Positions 16,502 through 24,839 of a DNA stretch of 64,000 nucleotides are shown here, piece by piece. A model generated the notes under the pieces. The model saw nothing but the letters and a program-made list of their open reading frames with translations. It was not told where the DNA came from and made no database searches. Location of the stretch: positions 310,001 to 374,000 of the forward strand of contig NZ_JACHHN010000002.1 in the NCBI RefSeq assembly GCF_014202765.1. The letters run 5' to 3'. The translations under genes were made by a program, and so were the position numbers. Within the stretch, counting starts at the first letter, position 1, and every line of letters starts with the position of its first letter. This stretch comes from Silvimonas terrae (lineage in GTDB: Bacteria > Pseudomonadota > Gammaproteobacteria > Burkholderiales > Chitinibacteraceae).

Positions 16502-17179
16502 TTGCACGACTTTGATCTCCTGGCCTTTTTGCTGGCTGGCTTTTTGGGTGGCGGCCATTGCTTTGGCATGTGTGGCGGCGTGGTTGCCGCTTTCAGCCTG
16601 CAATTGCCCCCGGGGCCCCGCTTGCGTTACCACCTGGGTTTTAATCTGGGGCGCGTGGCAGGTTACGCGCTGATTGGCGCGCTGGCCGGCGGCGTGGGTG
16701 CGTTGCCCCTGCTGGTGTCGTTGCAAGGGGTCAAGCTGGCTTTGTATGTGCTGGCCAACGTTTTACTGATTGGTGTCGGTCTTTATCTTGCAGGCTGGTT
16801 CTCCTGGATTGTCTTTATAGAGACCGTTGGTCGGCCCGTATGGCGATTTTTGCAACCGGTTTTAAGGCGGCGACTGCCGATCAAACGCTGGCGGGACACG
16901 CTGGTGGTCGGTGCGCTGTGGGGTTGGCTGCCTTGTGGGCTGGTTTATACGGCGAGCTTGTCAGCTTTGTCCTCTGGCGGCATGGGGCAGGGCGCCTTGA
17001 TAATGCTGGCGTTCGGGCTGGGGACATTGCCAAACCTGCTGCTGATGGGCCAGGCGGCAGGTGGTGCCATGCAGTGGATGAGAAAGCGATTTGTCAGGGT
17101 GTTGGCAGGGTTGGCTTTTATTGCATTTGGCATATATCGGCTGGTTTCAGTGCTGCTATTTAGTCATATGGTGCTTTGA
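16502..17179 (+). CDS. SafE/DsbD-type transmembrane protein (sulfite exporter TauE/SafE family)
   Basis: About 225 residues with six likely membrane helices. The opening LLAFLLAGFLGGGHCFGMCGGVV, with its HCxGMCGG motif, is the hallmark of the DsbD-like membrane family often found beside cbb3 cytochrome oxidase (cco/fix) and hemN genes; metal or redox export roles have been suggested. A second conserved block is GALWGWLPCGLVYTA. No ATG fits: candidates are TTG 16502 (chosen, puts the first helix at the N-terminus), GTG 16478 and TTG 16436, none with a strong ribosome site. It follows hemN by about 100 nt on the same strand. The rest of a cco cluster is absent here. Confidence 0.78.
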   Translation: MHDFDLLAFLLAGFLGGGHCFGMCGGVVAAFSLQLPPGPRLRYHLGFNLGRVAGYALIGALAGGVGALPLLVSLQGVKLALYVLANVLLIGVGLYLAGWFSWIVFIETVGRPVWRFLQPVLRRRLPIKRWRDTLVVGALWGWLPCGLVYTASLSALSSGGMGQGALIMLAFGLGTLPNLLLMGQAAGGAMQWMRKRFVRVLAGLAFIAFGIYRLVSVLLFSHMVL

Positions 17180-17260
17180 CAGACTGTTCAGGGGTGAATA
17201 ACTCAACTAAAATCTGTCAGCTTATGCCTTTTGCATTGTTGAATAGCACCGGAACAGAGC

Positions 17261-17629
17261 ATGCCCACGCCGATACTTGTCGTCGACGATTCATCCATAG
17301 CGCGCAAGATGCTGATCAAAGCCTTGCCGCCCACCTGGGATGTTCAAATCACCCAGGCTTGTAATGGCAACGAAGCTGTTGCCGCTTATCGTAGTGGCAA
17401 GGCTGATGTGATGTTTCTGGATCTGACCATGCCAGACATGGACGGATACGCAGTGCTGGAAACCTTGCAAAAGGAAGGCTTGAATTCCTTTGTGGTCGTT
17501 GTCACTGCAGATGTGCAAACGCTGGCACGTGAGCGCGTACGGGCGCTCGGTGCGGCAGCCTTTGTTAAAAAGCCGGTCGATCCGGCCAGTATTGAGGCTG
17601 TGCTGCGCGAGTACGGGATCAAGTTATGA
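17261..17629 (+). CDS. CheY-like single-domain response regulator
   Basis: A 122-residue receiver domain alone. It has the acidic pair D9-D10 (LVVDDSS), the phosphoacceptor D54 in MFLDLTMPDMDG, the switch Thr in VVVVTAD and the conserved Lys in FVKKPVDP. There is no output domain, so like CheY it would act by protein contact. Its stop overlaps the next start by 4 nt (ATGA), tying it to the CheC-like phosphatase and the GGDEF gene. No histidine kinase lies in the vicinity, so the phosphodonor is unknown. Confidence 0.93.
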   Translation: MPTPILVVDDSSIARKMLIKALPPTWDVQITQACNGNEAVAAYRSGKADVMFLDLTMPDMDGYAVLETLQKEGLNSFVVVVTADVQTLARERVRALGAAAFVKKPVDPASIEAVLREYGIKL

Positions 17630-18240
17630 CTGTTATTGCCTTGACGGAAGAGCAGCGCGACGCGCTGCAGGAAATCACCAACATTGGCATGGGCCGCGCT
17701 GGCGCATTACTGGCGCAGTTGATGGGCGGTTTTGTGCATTTGTCGGTGCCGGGCATTTCTCTGGCTGATGCCGACAATATTTCCGGCACCATCGCCCAAA
17801 CGGTGGGCCGTGAACTGGCAGTGACCGCCGTCCGTCAGTCGTTCTCTGGCACCTTGCGTGGCGAAGCCATGGTCATTTATGACGAGCGTGGCTGCCGCAA
17901 TCTGGCTGACCTGATGGGTTATGAGGACGAAATCGGCGCTGCGACCGAGCGTGAGTTGCTGCTGGACGTCGGCAATGTGCTGGTTGGGGCCTGTTTGAAT
18001 GGCATTGCCGACCTGCTGGTATCGCCACTGTCTTATTCCCCGCCGACCCTGATTGCAGAGAACGCTGAGGTTGATCGTTTGATCAATCCGGATCAACTGA
18101 CCTGGGATTACGCGCTGTTGATCCAGGTGCGCTTCACGCTGGAAATCCGCGACTTCACCTGCCATCTGCTGACGCTGATGCCGGAAGAATCGATTTCGCA
18201 ATTGAAGAAGGCGCTTGATGCATTCATGGAAAGCATCTGA
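17626..18240 (+). CDS. CheC/CheX-family phosphatase-like protein
   Basis: A 204-residue protein of the CheC family, which dephosphorylates CheY-P. The first active-site motif reads QEITNIGMGRAG with E16 and N19 (the ExxN pair). The second, LLLDVGNVLVGACLNGI, carries D114 in place of Glu with N117, so one site is canonical and one is altered. CheC proteins usually accompany CheD and full chemotaxis clusters, but here it sits between a lone receiver and a diguanylate cyclase. It overlaps both neighbours (ATGA upstream, TGATG downstream), implying coupled translation and a shared pathway. The likely role is to tune the phosphorylation of the adjacent CheY-like protein; this is inference. Confidence 0.85.
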   Translation: MTVIALTEEQRDALQEITNIGMGRAGALLAQLMGGFVHLSVPGISLADADNISGTIAQTVGRELAVTAVRQSFSGTLRGEAMVIYDERGCRNLADLMGYEDEIGAATERELLLDVGNVLVGACLNGIADLLVSPLSYSPPTLIAENAEVDRLINPDQLTWDYALLIQVRFTLEIRDFTCHLLTLMPEESISQLKKALDAFMESI

Positions 18241-19208
18241 TGCTGGAGACATTGCGCAATTTCATCGTCAGTGAAGTCGGCGTCGGCATTTTTGCGGTAG
18301 ACCGCGAATACAACCTCTTGCTGTGGAACCGCTTTATGGCGGATCACAGCGGGATCAGTGCCCAGGATGCTTTGGGCCGCAACCTGTTTGAACTGTTCCC
18401 GGATTTGCCGCAGAAATGGCTATCCAAGAAAGTCGACAGTGTATTCATGCTGCACAATTTTGCGTTCACTTCCTGGGAGCAACGGCCGTGGTTGTTCCCG
18501 TTCCGGCATAACCGCCCGATCACGGGTGGCATTGATTTCATGCAGCAAAACTGCACCTTCATGCCGGTGCGTGAGGCGGATGGTGAAGTCAGCGCGGTCG
18601 CCGTCACGGTCAATGACGTGACCGACGTCGCGGTGTACCAGAGCATGCTCAAGCAGGCGATGGCCAAGCTGGAGGAAAGCTCCAGCCGCGATGGTCTTAC
18701 CGGCGTGTACAACCGCCGCTTTACCGAAGCGCGTCTGCTGGAAGAAATCGGCAGGGTAGAACGCTACCAGGCGGACACCTTCAGCGTGATCTTGCTGGAC
18801 CTGGATCACTTCAAGCAGATCAACGATACGCACGGTCACCTGGGTGGCGATGAGGTGCTGTGCGAAGTTGTCGCACGCGTGCGCAACGTACTGCGTGATA
18901 CCGACGTGTTCGGACGCTACGGCGGCGAAGAATTCCTGCTGATGCTGCCGCAGACCGGACGGGAAGGCGCGGTGGCCGCTGCCGAACGTATTCGCAAGTC
19001 CATTGCCAGTTCGCCCATTCTGTACAACGAAGTACCCATCAACGCCACCGGCAGCCTTGGCGTGGCCACTTACGAAGTCGGCGCGCCCAAGGTAGAACGC
19101 GTCAAGGCGCAGGCCGATCTGGCACTGTATGCCTCCAAGCGCGCGGGTCGTAATCGCGTGACGTTCTACAGCGCACAAATGGTCGACAAGGAACTGGGCG
19201 CGGGTTAA
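18240..19208 (+). CDS. PAS-GGDEF diguanylate cyclase
   Basis: A 322-residue cytoplasmic protein predicted to make c-di-GMP. The N-terminal PAS domain (about 5-130) has GIFAVDREYNLLLWNRFM and the FMPVREADGEVSAVAVTVNDVT strand pair. A short helix leads to the GGDEF domain starting at DGLTGVYNRRFTEARL (151-166). The active site is GGEEF (228-232), a functional variant, and the inhibitory I-site RDTD (219-222) lies the expected five residues upstream, so product inhibition is likely. No membrane segment is present. Its ATG overlaps the stop of the CheC-like gene. The signal is presumably sensed by PAS or delivered by the CheY-like partner. Confidence 0.95.
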   Translation: MLETLRNFIVSEVGVGIFAVDREYNLLLWNRFMADHSGISAQDALGRNLFELFPDLPQKWLSKKVDSVFMLHNFAFTSWEQRPWLFPFRHNRPITGGIDFMQQNCTFMPVREADGEVSAVAVTVNDVTDVAVYQSMLKQAMAKLEESSSRDGLTGVYNRRFTEARLLEEIGRVERYQADTFSVILLDLDHFKQINDTHGHLGGDEVLCEVVARVRNVLRDTDVFGRYGGEEFLLMLPQTGREGAVAAAERIRKSIASSPILYNEVPINATGSLGVATYEVGAPKVERVKAQADLALYASKRAGRNRVTFYSAQMVDKELGAG

Positions 19209-19645
19209 GCGCCGGTTTCTTGCTGCGGCAACCCCTCTTTTTTGGCAGCGTGCGTCGTGTTCGACCCGCCAGGGCAGCGCCTGCGCGACGTCATGATGCT
19301 GTCATGCAAACACGCCCAAGTCCAGGCCACCGGACTGTTGCATTTGACCCACGCCGCGCCGCAAAAAATTTTTTGTAAGCGCACGTTACCGGCGCTTTGC
19401 CGATAAATTCCTGTCAGATCAAGCAGTTCCGTTTTTGATCGGCCAAGCGGACGATCAATTTAGTAATTCAGATAACCGTCATATCGAGAAACGCCCATCA
19501 CCCGCGATCGGCCTCGTCTATAACAGTAAGCGAGAGGGCGCGATGCCCTCCCGTTGTCCAGCGCCGCCCCTTGCTGTTTGCCTCTCAAACCCCACCTGGC
19601 GACGCGTGGCAGCCGTATCCCATCCAACAAAGCTGGAGATGCGTC
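19209..19645. other. 437-nt intergenic region before prkA
   Basis: No open frame here resembles a protein. It contains a -10-like CTATAAC (19518-19524) with no good -35, as often in stationary-phase sigma-S promoters, and a small hairpin GAGGGC / GCCCTC at about 19533-19549. An AT-rich palindromic tract (AAAAAATTTTTT-like, near 19366-19376) follows the GGDEF gene. The length suggests complex control of the prkA operon. Confidence 0.4.
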
Positions 19646-21568
19646 ATGGACGTGTTCAATCACTATGCCTCGCGATACGAGCGCACCCGCGAAGAAGAAC
19701 TCACCCTGAAGGAATACCTGGAGCTGTGCCGGCAAGATCGGTCGGTGTATGCCACTGCGGCTGAACGCATGCTGATGGCGATCGGTGAGCCAGAAATGGT
19801 CGATACCCGCCTGGACTCTCGCGCCTCGCGCATTTTCCAGAACAAGGTGATGCGGATTTATCCGGCGTTCCGCGAGTTTTACGGCATGGAAGAGGTCATC
19901 GAGCAGGTGGTTTCGTACTTCCGGCATGCGGCGCAGGGGCTGGAAGAAAAGAAGCAGATTCTTTATCTGCTGGGGCCGGTAGGCGGGGGCAAGTCGTCCA
20001 TTGCGGAAAAGCTCAAAGAGTTGATGGAGCGCGTGCCGTTCTATTGCATCAAGGGCTCGCCGGTGAATGAGTCGCCGCTGGGGCTGTTCAACGCAGAAGA
20101 AGATGGCGAAATCCTCAAGGAACAGTACGGGATTCCCGACCGGTATCTCAAGACGATTCCCAGTCCGTGGGCGGTCAAGCGCTTGCACGAGTACAACGGC
20201 GACATCAACCAGTTCCGCGTGGTGAAGCGCTATCCGTCCGTGTTGCGGCAGATTGGCATTGCCAAGACCGAGCCGGGCGATGAGAACAACCAGGATATTT
20301 CCTCGCTGGTGGGCAAGGTGGATATCCGCAAGCTGGAAAAATACGCCCAGGATGACCCGGATGCGTACAGCTACTCGGGCGGGCTGTGCCTGGCCAACCA
20401 GGGGCTGCTTGAGTTTGTGGAAATGTTCAAAGCGCCGATCAAGGTGCTGCACCCTTTGCTGACGGCTACGCAGGAAGGCAATTTCAAGGGTACGGAAGGC
20501 TTTGGCGCGATCCCGTTTGAGGGGATTATCCTGGCCCACTCCAACGAGTCTGAATGGAAGCAGTTCCGCAACAACAAGAACAACGAGGCGTTTCTTGACC
20601 GGATATACATCGTCAAGGTGCCGTATTGCCTGCGTGTGTCGGAAGAAACGCGTATTTACGACAAACTCCTGCGTAACTCGTCCCTGTCTGCGGCGCCTTG
20701 CGCACCGGGCACGCTCAAGATGATGGCGCAGTTTGCCGTGTTGTCCCGCCTCAAAGAGCCGGAGAACTCCAGCCTCTTTTCCAAAATGCTGGTGTATGAC
20801 GGCGAAAACCTCAAAGACGTGGACCCCAAAGCCAAATCCATGCAGGAGTACCGGGATTTTGCCGGGGTGGATGAGGGCATGAACGGCCTGTCAACGCGCT
20901 TTGCGTTCAAGATCCTCTCACGCGTGTTCAATTTTGATCACCAGGAAGTGGCCGCCAACCCGGTTCACCTTTTATACGTGCTGGAACAACAGGTTGAGCG
21001 CGAGCAATTTCCGCAGGAGCAGGAACAACATTACATCGCGTATATCAAAGAATATCTGGCGCCCAAGTATGTCGAGTTCATTGGCAAGGAAATCCAGACC
21101 GCTTACCTGGAAAGCTACTCGGAGTACGGCCAGAACATCTTTGATCGCTACGTGACATTTGCCGATTACTGGATTCAGGATCAGGAATACCGCGACCCGG
21201 ATACCGGCGAGAGCTTTGATCGGAACTCGCTGAACAACGAGCTGGAAAAGATCGAGAAACCGGCGGGGATTTCCAATCCCAAGGATTTTCGCAACGAGAT
21301 CGTCAACTTTGTGCTGCGGGCGCGCGCCAGCAATAACGGCAAGAACCCGGCCTGGAGTAGTTACGAAAAGCTGCGCACGGTGATCGAGAAGAAGATGTTC
21401 TCCAACACCGAAGAATTGTTGCCGGTGATTTCGTTCAACGCCAAGGCCAGTACGGAAGACCAGAAAAAGCACGAGGACTTTGTGAACCGCATGGTGACCA
21501 AGGGCTACACCCCCAAACAGGTGCGGCTGTTGTGCGAGTGGTATCTGCGCGTACGCAAATCGTCGTAA
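19646..21568 (+). CDS. prkA: PrkA family serine protein kinase (YeaG)
   Basis: A 640-residue protein of the PrkA/YeaG family: an AAA+ ATPase N-terminal half with a C-terminal kinase-like domain, linked to stationary phase, starvation and stress. The start at 19646 follows GGAG and gives the family N-terminus with the EELTLKEYLELCRQD segment. The P-loop is LLGPVGGGKSS (109-118). KVPFYCIKGSPVNESPLGLF-type and SGGLCLANQGLLEFVEMFKA blocks and IILAHSNESEW follow. The C-terminal LLPVISFNAKAS and the region near YTPKQVRLLCEWYLRVRKSS are typical. It leads the conserved yeaG-yeaH-ycgB triad. In enterobacteria these respond to nitrogen starvation and RpoS. Confidence 0.95.
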   Translation: MDVFNHYASRYERTREEELTLKEYLELCRQDRSVYATAAERMLMAIGEPEMVDTRLDSRASRIFQNKVMRIYPAFREFYGMEEVIEQVVSYFRHAAQGLEEKKQILYLLGPVGGGKSSIAEKLKELMERVPFYCIKGSPVNESPLGLFNAEEDGEILKEQYGIPDRYLKTIPSPWAVKRLHEYNGDINQFRVVKRYPSVLRQIGIAKTEPGDENNQDISSLVGKVDIRKLEKYAQDDPDAYSYSGGLCLANQGLLEFVEMFKAPIKVLHPLLTATQEGNFKGTEGFGAIPFEGIILAHSNESEWKQFRNNKNNEAFLDRIYIVKVPYCLRVSEETRIYDKLLRNSSLSAAPCAPGTLKMMAQFAVLSRLKEPENSSLFSKMLVYDGENLKDVDPKAKSMQEYRDFAGVDEGMNGLSTRFAFKILSRVFNFDHQEVAANPVHLLYVLEQQVEREQFPQEQEQHYIAYIKEYLAPKYVEFIGKEIQTAYLESYSEYGQNIFDRYVTFADYWIQDQEYRDPDTGESFDRNSLNNELEKIEKPAGISNPKDFRNEIVNFVLRARASNNGKNPAWSSYEKLRTVIEKKMFSNTEELLPVISFNAKASTEDQKKHEDFVNRMVTKGYTPKQVRLLCEWYLRVRKSS

Positions 21569-21746
21569 CCGGGCGGCAGCCAAAAAGCTGCTGGCTACGT
21601 TGCCTGGCCGGCCGCGCGCAAACTCGTCGTACTCACAGGTACTGCGCGCGCCTTGCCAGCACCGCGTCGCTGCTTTTGGGCCGCCGCCTCAGCCGGAGTG
21701 GCGGGTCTTTGGTGGCCCGGCTGTGTAACCCGCTCGGGGGACTTAT

Positions 21747-23024
21747 ATGCATCATCTGATAGACCGGCGTTTGAACGGCAAGAACAAATCCGCAGTCAAC
21801 AGAGAGCGTTTTCTCAAGCGTTTCAAAAGCCAGATTCGTGACGCCGTGGCGCGCTCGGTCAAAGACCGCTCGATTACGGATATTGAACGAGGGGAAAAGG
21901 TTTCGATTCCGGTGCGTGATGTCAACGAACCGACCTTGGGGCATGCGCAAGGCGGCGTGTGGGAGCGCGTGTTTCCGGGCAACAAAGAGTATTTGCGCGG
22001 GGACCAGATTGATCGCCCCGAGCAAGGCGGTGGGGGCGGCGGCAGCGGTGGCTCGGGTCAGGGCGGCGGCGGGGAAGACGATTTTGTCTTCGAACTGTCG
22101 CGGGAGGAGTTTCTCAACTTCTTCTTTGATGAGCTGGAACTCCCTAACCTCGTCAAGCGGCAGTTACAGCAAACCATCACCTTCAAATCCATCCGTGCCG
22201 GGTTCACCAGCGATGGCACGCCCACGAATATTCATGTGGTACGCAGCCTGCGCAGTGCATTGGGCCGGCGCATTGCGCTCTCGGCCGAGCCCATGCGTGA
22301 GCTTAATGAAGCGCAGGAAGATCTCGACAAACTACTGGAAACGCGCAGTGAACATGATCCCTTGATCAAGGCGGTCATGGCGCAGATTCATGCGCTGAAA
22401 ACGCGCGTCGCCAACATCCCGTTTATTGATCCGTTTGATCTCAAGTATTCCAACCGCATCAAGATTCCGCTGCCGACCACGCAGGCGGTCATGTTCTGCG
22501 TGATGGATGTCTCTGGCTCCATGGATGAGAACAAAAAGGATATTGCCAAGCGTTTCTTTATCCTGCTGTATCTGTTCCTCACCCGCATTTACGACAAGAT
22601 TGAGGTGGTGTTTATCCGCCACCACACTCAAGCCTACGAAGTGAACGAGGACGAGTTCTTTCATGCCCGCGACACCGGCGGCACGGTGGTCTCCAGTGCG
22701 CTCAAGCTGACGCGCCAGATCATTGAGGCGCGCTATCCGTCCTCAGACTGGAATATCTATGTGGCACAAGCCTCTGACGGGGATAACTGGGATTCAGATT
22801 CGCCCCAATGCCGCGAGATTCTGCAAAACAACCTGCTGCCGTTGTTGCAGTACTACGCCTATGTGGAAATCACCGAAGGGGAGCCGCAAAACCTCTGGTA
22901 CGAATATGAAATGGTGGCCCAGACGCACAAGGAATTTGCCATGCGTCGCATCAGGGACGCGTCTGAAATCTGGCCCGTGTTCCGTGACCTCTTTCGCAAA
23001 CACCCGGAAAAAGCGGTCGCCTGA
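21747..23024 (+). CDS. yeaH: YeaH/DUF444 family protein with von Willebrand-like domain
   Basis: A 425-residue partner of PrkA. The N-terminal basic segment (HHLIDRRLNGKNKSAVNRERFLKRFK) and the KVSIPVRDVNEP motif are characteristic of the family. A glycine-rich linker occupies about residues 94-109. The C-terminal half is a von Willebrand factor A-like fold with a metal site DVSGSMD (254-260) and a GGTVVSSALKL segment. Its exact function is unknown; in E. coli it works in the same genetic pathway as YeaG. It follows prkA after 178 nt and precedes spoVR by about 30 nt, all on the plus strand. Confidence 0.94.
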   Translation: MHHLIDRRLNGKNKSAVNRERFLKRFKSQIRDAVARSVKDRSITDIERGEKVSIPVRDVNEPTLGHAQGGVWERVFPGNKEYLRGDQIDRPEQGGGGGGSGGSGQGGGGEDDFVFELSREEFLNFFFDELELPNLVKRQLQQTITFKSIRAGFTSDGTPTNIHVVRSLRSALGRRIALSAEPMRELNEAQEDLDKLLETRSEHDPLIKAVMAQIHALKTRVANIPFIDPFDLKYSNRIKIPLPTTQAVMFCVMDVSGSMDENKKDIAKRFFILLYLFLTRIYDKIEVVFIRHHTQAYEVNEDEFFHARDTGGTVVSSALKLTRQIIEARYPSSDWNIYVAQASDGDNWDSDSPQCREILQNNLLPLLQYYAYVEITEGEPQNLWYEYEMVAQTHKEFAMRRIRDASEIWPVFRDLFRKHPEKAVA

Positions 23025-23053
23025 AAAGGCACCCCGCCCGAGGATTGAGCGCC

Positions 23054-24622
23054 ATGACGACAACTCGCACCCGCAAAACCACGAGCGACGAGCCGGAAGC
23101 CCGGCCGCCGCGCAGAAAACCCTTGTCGCTGGGCTCGGAGTGGACCTTCGAGCTGATCGAAACGTATTACAAAGAAATCACCCGCATTGCCAAAAACTTT
23201 GGCCTGGACACCTATCCGAACCAGCTGGAGATCATTTCTGCCGAGCAAATGATGGACGCCTACGCCTCGGTTGGTATGCCGGTGATGTACAACCATTGGA
23301 GCTTCGGTAAACAGTTTTTGTCCACGCATAAGCATTACCAGCGCGGGATGATGGGGCTGGCGTATGAGATTGTCATCAACTCCAATCCCTGCATTGCGTA
23401 TTTGATGGAAGAGAACACCATGACCATGCAGGCGCTGGTGATTGCGCATGCCAGTTTTGGTCATAACTCGTTCTTCAAGGGCAATTATCTGTTTCGGACA
23501 TGGACCGAGGCCGATGCCATTATCGACTACCTGGTGTTTGCCAAACGCTACATTGCCGAGTGCGAAGCGCGGTATGGCGAAGACAAAGTGGAAGAACTGC
23601 TGGATTCTTGCCACGCGCTGATGAACTACGGTGTGGACCGCTACAAGCGCCCGCAAAAGCTGTCGCTGGAAAAAGAACTGGCGCGCCAGGCCGAGCGCGA
23701 GCAATACCAGCAATCCCAGATCAACGAAATCTGGCGCACTTTGCCGCGCCGCTTTGAAGAAGAACAGGCCGTTGCCCCCAAGCGGTTTCCGGAGGAGCCG
23801 CAAGAGAACCTCTTGTATTTCATCGAGAAATTTGCGCCCTTGCTGGAGCCCTGGCAGCGCGAGATCGTGCGCATCATCCGCAAGATCGCCCAATATTTCT
23901 ACCCGCAACGGCAAACCCAGGTCATGAACGAGGGCTGGGCGACGTTCTGGCACTACACGCTGATGAACCAGTTGTATGAAGAGGGCCTGATCACTGATTC
24001 AGCCATGTTCGAGTTCCTGCATAGTCACACCAATGTGGTGATGCAGCCCGGCGTCGACAGTCCGTATTTCAATGGTATCAACCCGTATGCGCTGGGTTTT
24101 GCCATGTATCGGGATATCCAGCGTATCTGCCAGAACCCGACCGAAGAAGACAAACGCTGGTTCCCGGATATGGCGGGCTCTGACTGGTGCAAAACGCTGG
24201 ACTTTGCCATGCGCAACTTCAAGGATGAAAGCTTTGTGGCGCAGTACCTCTCGCCCAAACTGATCCGGGATTTCCGCTTTTTCAGCATTCTGGATGATGA
24301 CGAAAACGCCACGCTCAAGGTCTCCGCCATTCACGACGACGCGGGTTACGCGGAGATCCGCTCGCAACTGGCTTCACAGTACAACCTGGCGTATCGCGAG
24401 CCCAACATTCAGGTGTATGACGTCAACACCCGGGGCGACCGCTCGCTGACACTGCGGCATTACCAGTACCAGCGCCGGCCGCTGGCCAATAGCGTGCACG
24501 AAGTCCTCAAGCATATTGCGCGGCTATGGGGGTTCTCGGTCAAGCTGGAAAGTGTGGATGAGGACGGTCAGGTGATCCTCAGTTACGACTGCAAACTGGA
24601 AAAGCGCGGCAGCCCGTTTTGA
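23054..24622 (+). CDS. SpoVR family protein (YcgB)
   Basis: A 522-residue SpoVR/YcgB family protein, named for Bacillus stage V sporulation but widespread in non-sporulating Proteobacteria with PrkA and YeaH. Conserved stretches are LGSEWTFELIETYYKEI, NHWSFGKQF, YEIVINSNPCIAYLMEENTM, ALVIAHASFGHNSFFKGNYLF and NEGWATFWHYTLMNQLY, the last with a His/Glu set suggestive of a metal site. The ATG at 23054 (GAGGA upstream) is preferred over a TTG at 23045. It is the third gene of the triad, and the biochemical role is unknown. Confidence 0.94.
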   Translation: MTTTRTRKTTSDEPEARPPRRKPLSLGSEWTFELIETYYKEITRIAKNFGLDTYPNQLEIISAEQMMDAYASVGMPVMYNHWSFGKQFLSTHKHYQRGMMGLAYEIVINSNPCIAYLMEENTMTMQALVIAHASFGHNSFFKGNYLFRTWTEADAIIDYLVFAKRYIAECEARYGEDKVEELLDSCHALMNYGVDRYKRPQKLSLEKELARQAEREQYQQSQINEIWRTLPRRFEEEQAVAPKRFPEEPQENLLYFIEKFAPLLEPWQREIVRIIRKIAQYFYPQRQTQVMNEGWATFWHYTLMNQLYEEGLITDSAMFEFLHSHTNVVMQPGVDSPYFNGINPYALGFAMYRDIQRICQNPTEEDKRWFPDMAGSDWCKTLDFAMRNFKDESFVAQYLSPKLIRDFRFFSILDDDENATLKVSAIHDDAGYAEIRSQLASQYNLAYREPNIQVYDVNTRGDRSLTLRHYQYQRRPLANSVHEVLKHIARLWGFSVKLESVDEDGQVILSYDCKLEKRGSPF

Positions 24623-24660
24623 GGGGTGAGGGCAAGAAAAAGCATGCATACCCCTGACTC

Positions 24661-24743
24661 GGCATTCCGGCGAAAGCCGGAGTCCAGTTGTAAACCACCG
24701 TGCCGCAGGCACTGAAAACCCGGAGCCCGCTCCGGGGTTTTTA
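24661..24743 (+). terminator. REP-like GAAA hairpin and terminator after spoVR
   Basis: First is a TCCGGC-GAAA-GCCGGA hairpin (24666-24681) within CATTCCGGCGAAAGCCGGAG, resembling the dispersed CCGCGAAAGCGG-type intergenic repeat of many proteobacteria. Then a rho-independent terminator follows: arms AACCCGGAGC (24717-24726) and GCTCCGGGGTT (24729-24739), ending in a T run. Confidence 0.75.
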
Positions 24744-24839
24744 TTGCCTTTTTTGCCCGGCTGGCCGTTTCTATAGCCATGACTGGCCCAGTTGCGTCAG
24801 GATGTCCGTCATCTTTCCGTTGTTGTGGATACATGCCCC

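Noticed and set aside
18420-19178. 252-codon minus-strand frame opposite the GGDEF gene
   Set aside because: Shadow frame; the plus-strand GGEEF and PAS motifs are unambiguous.
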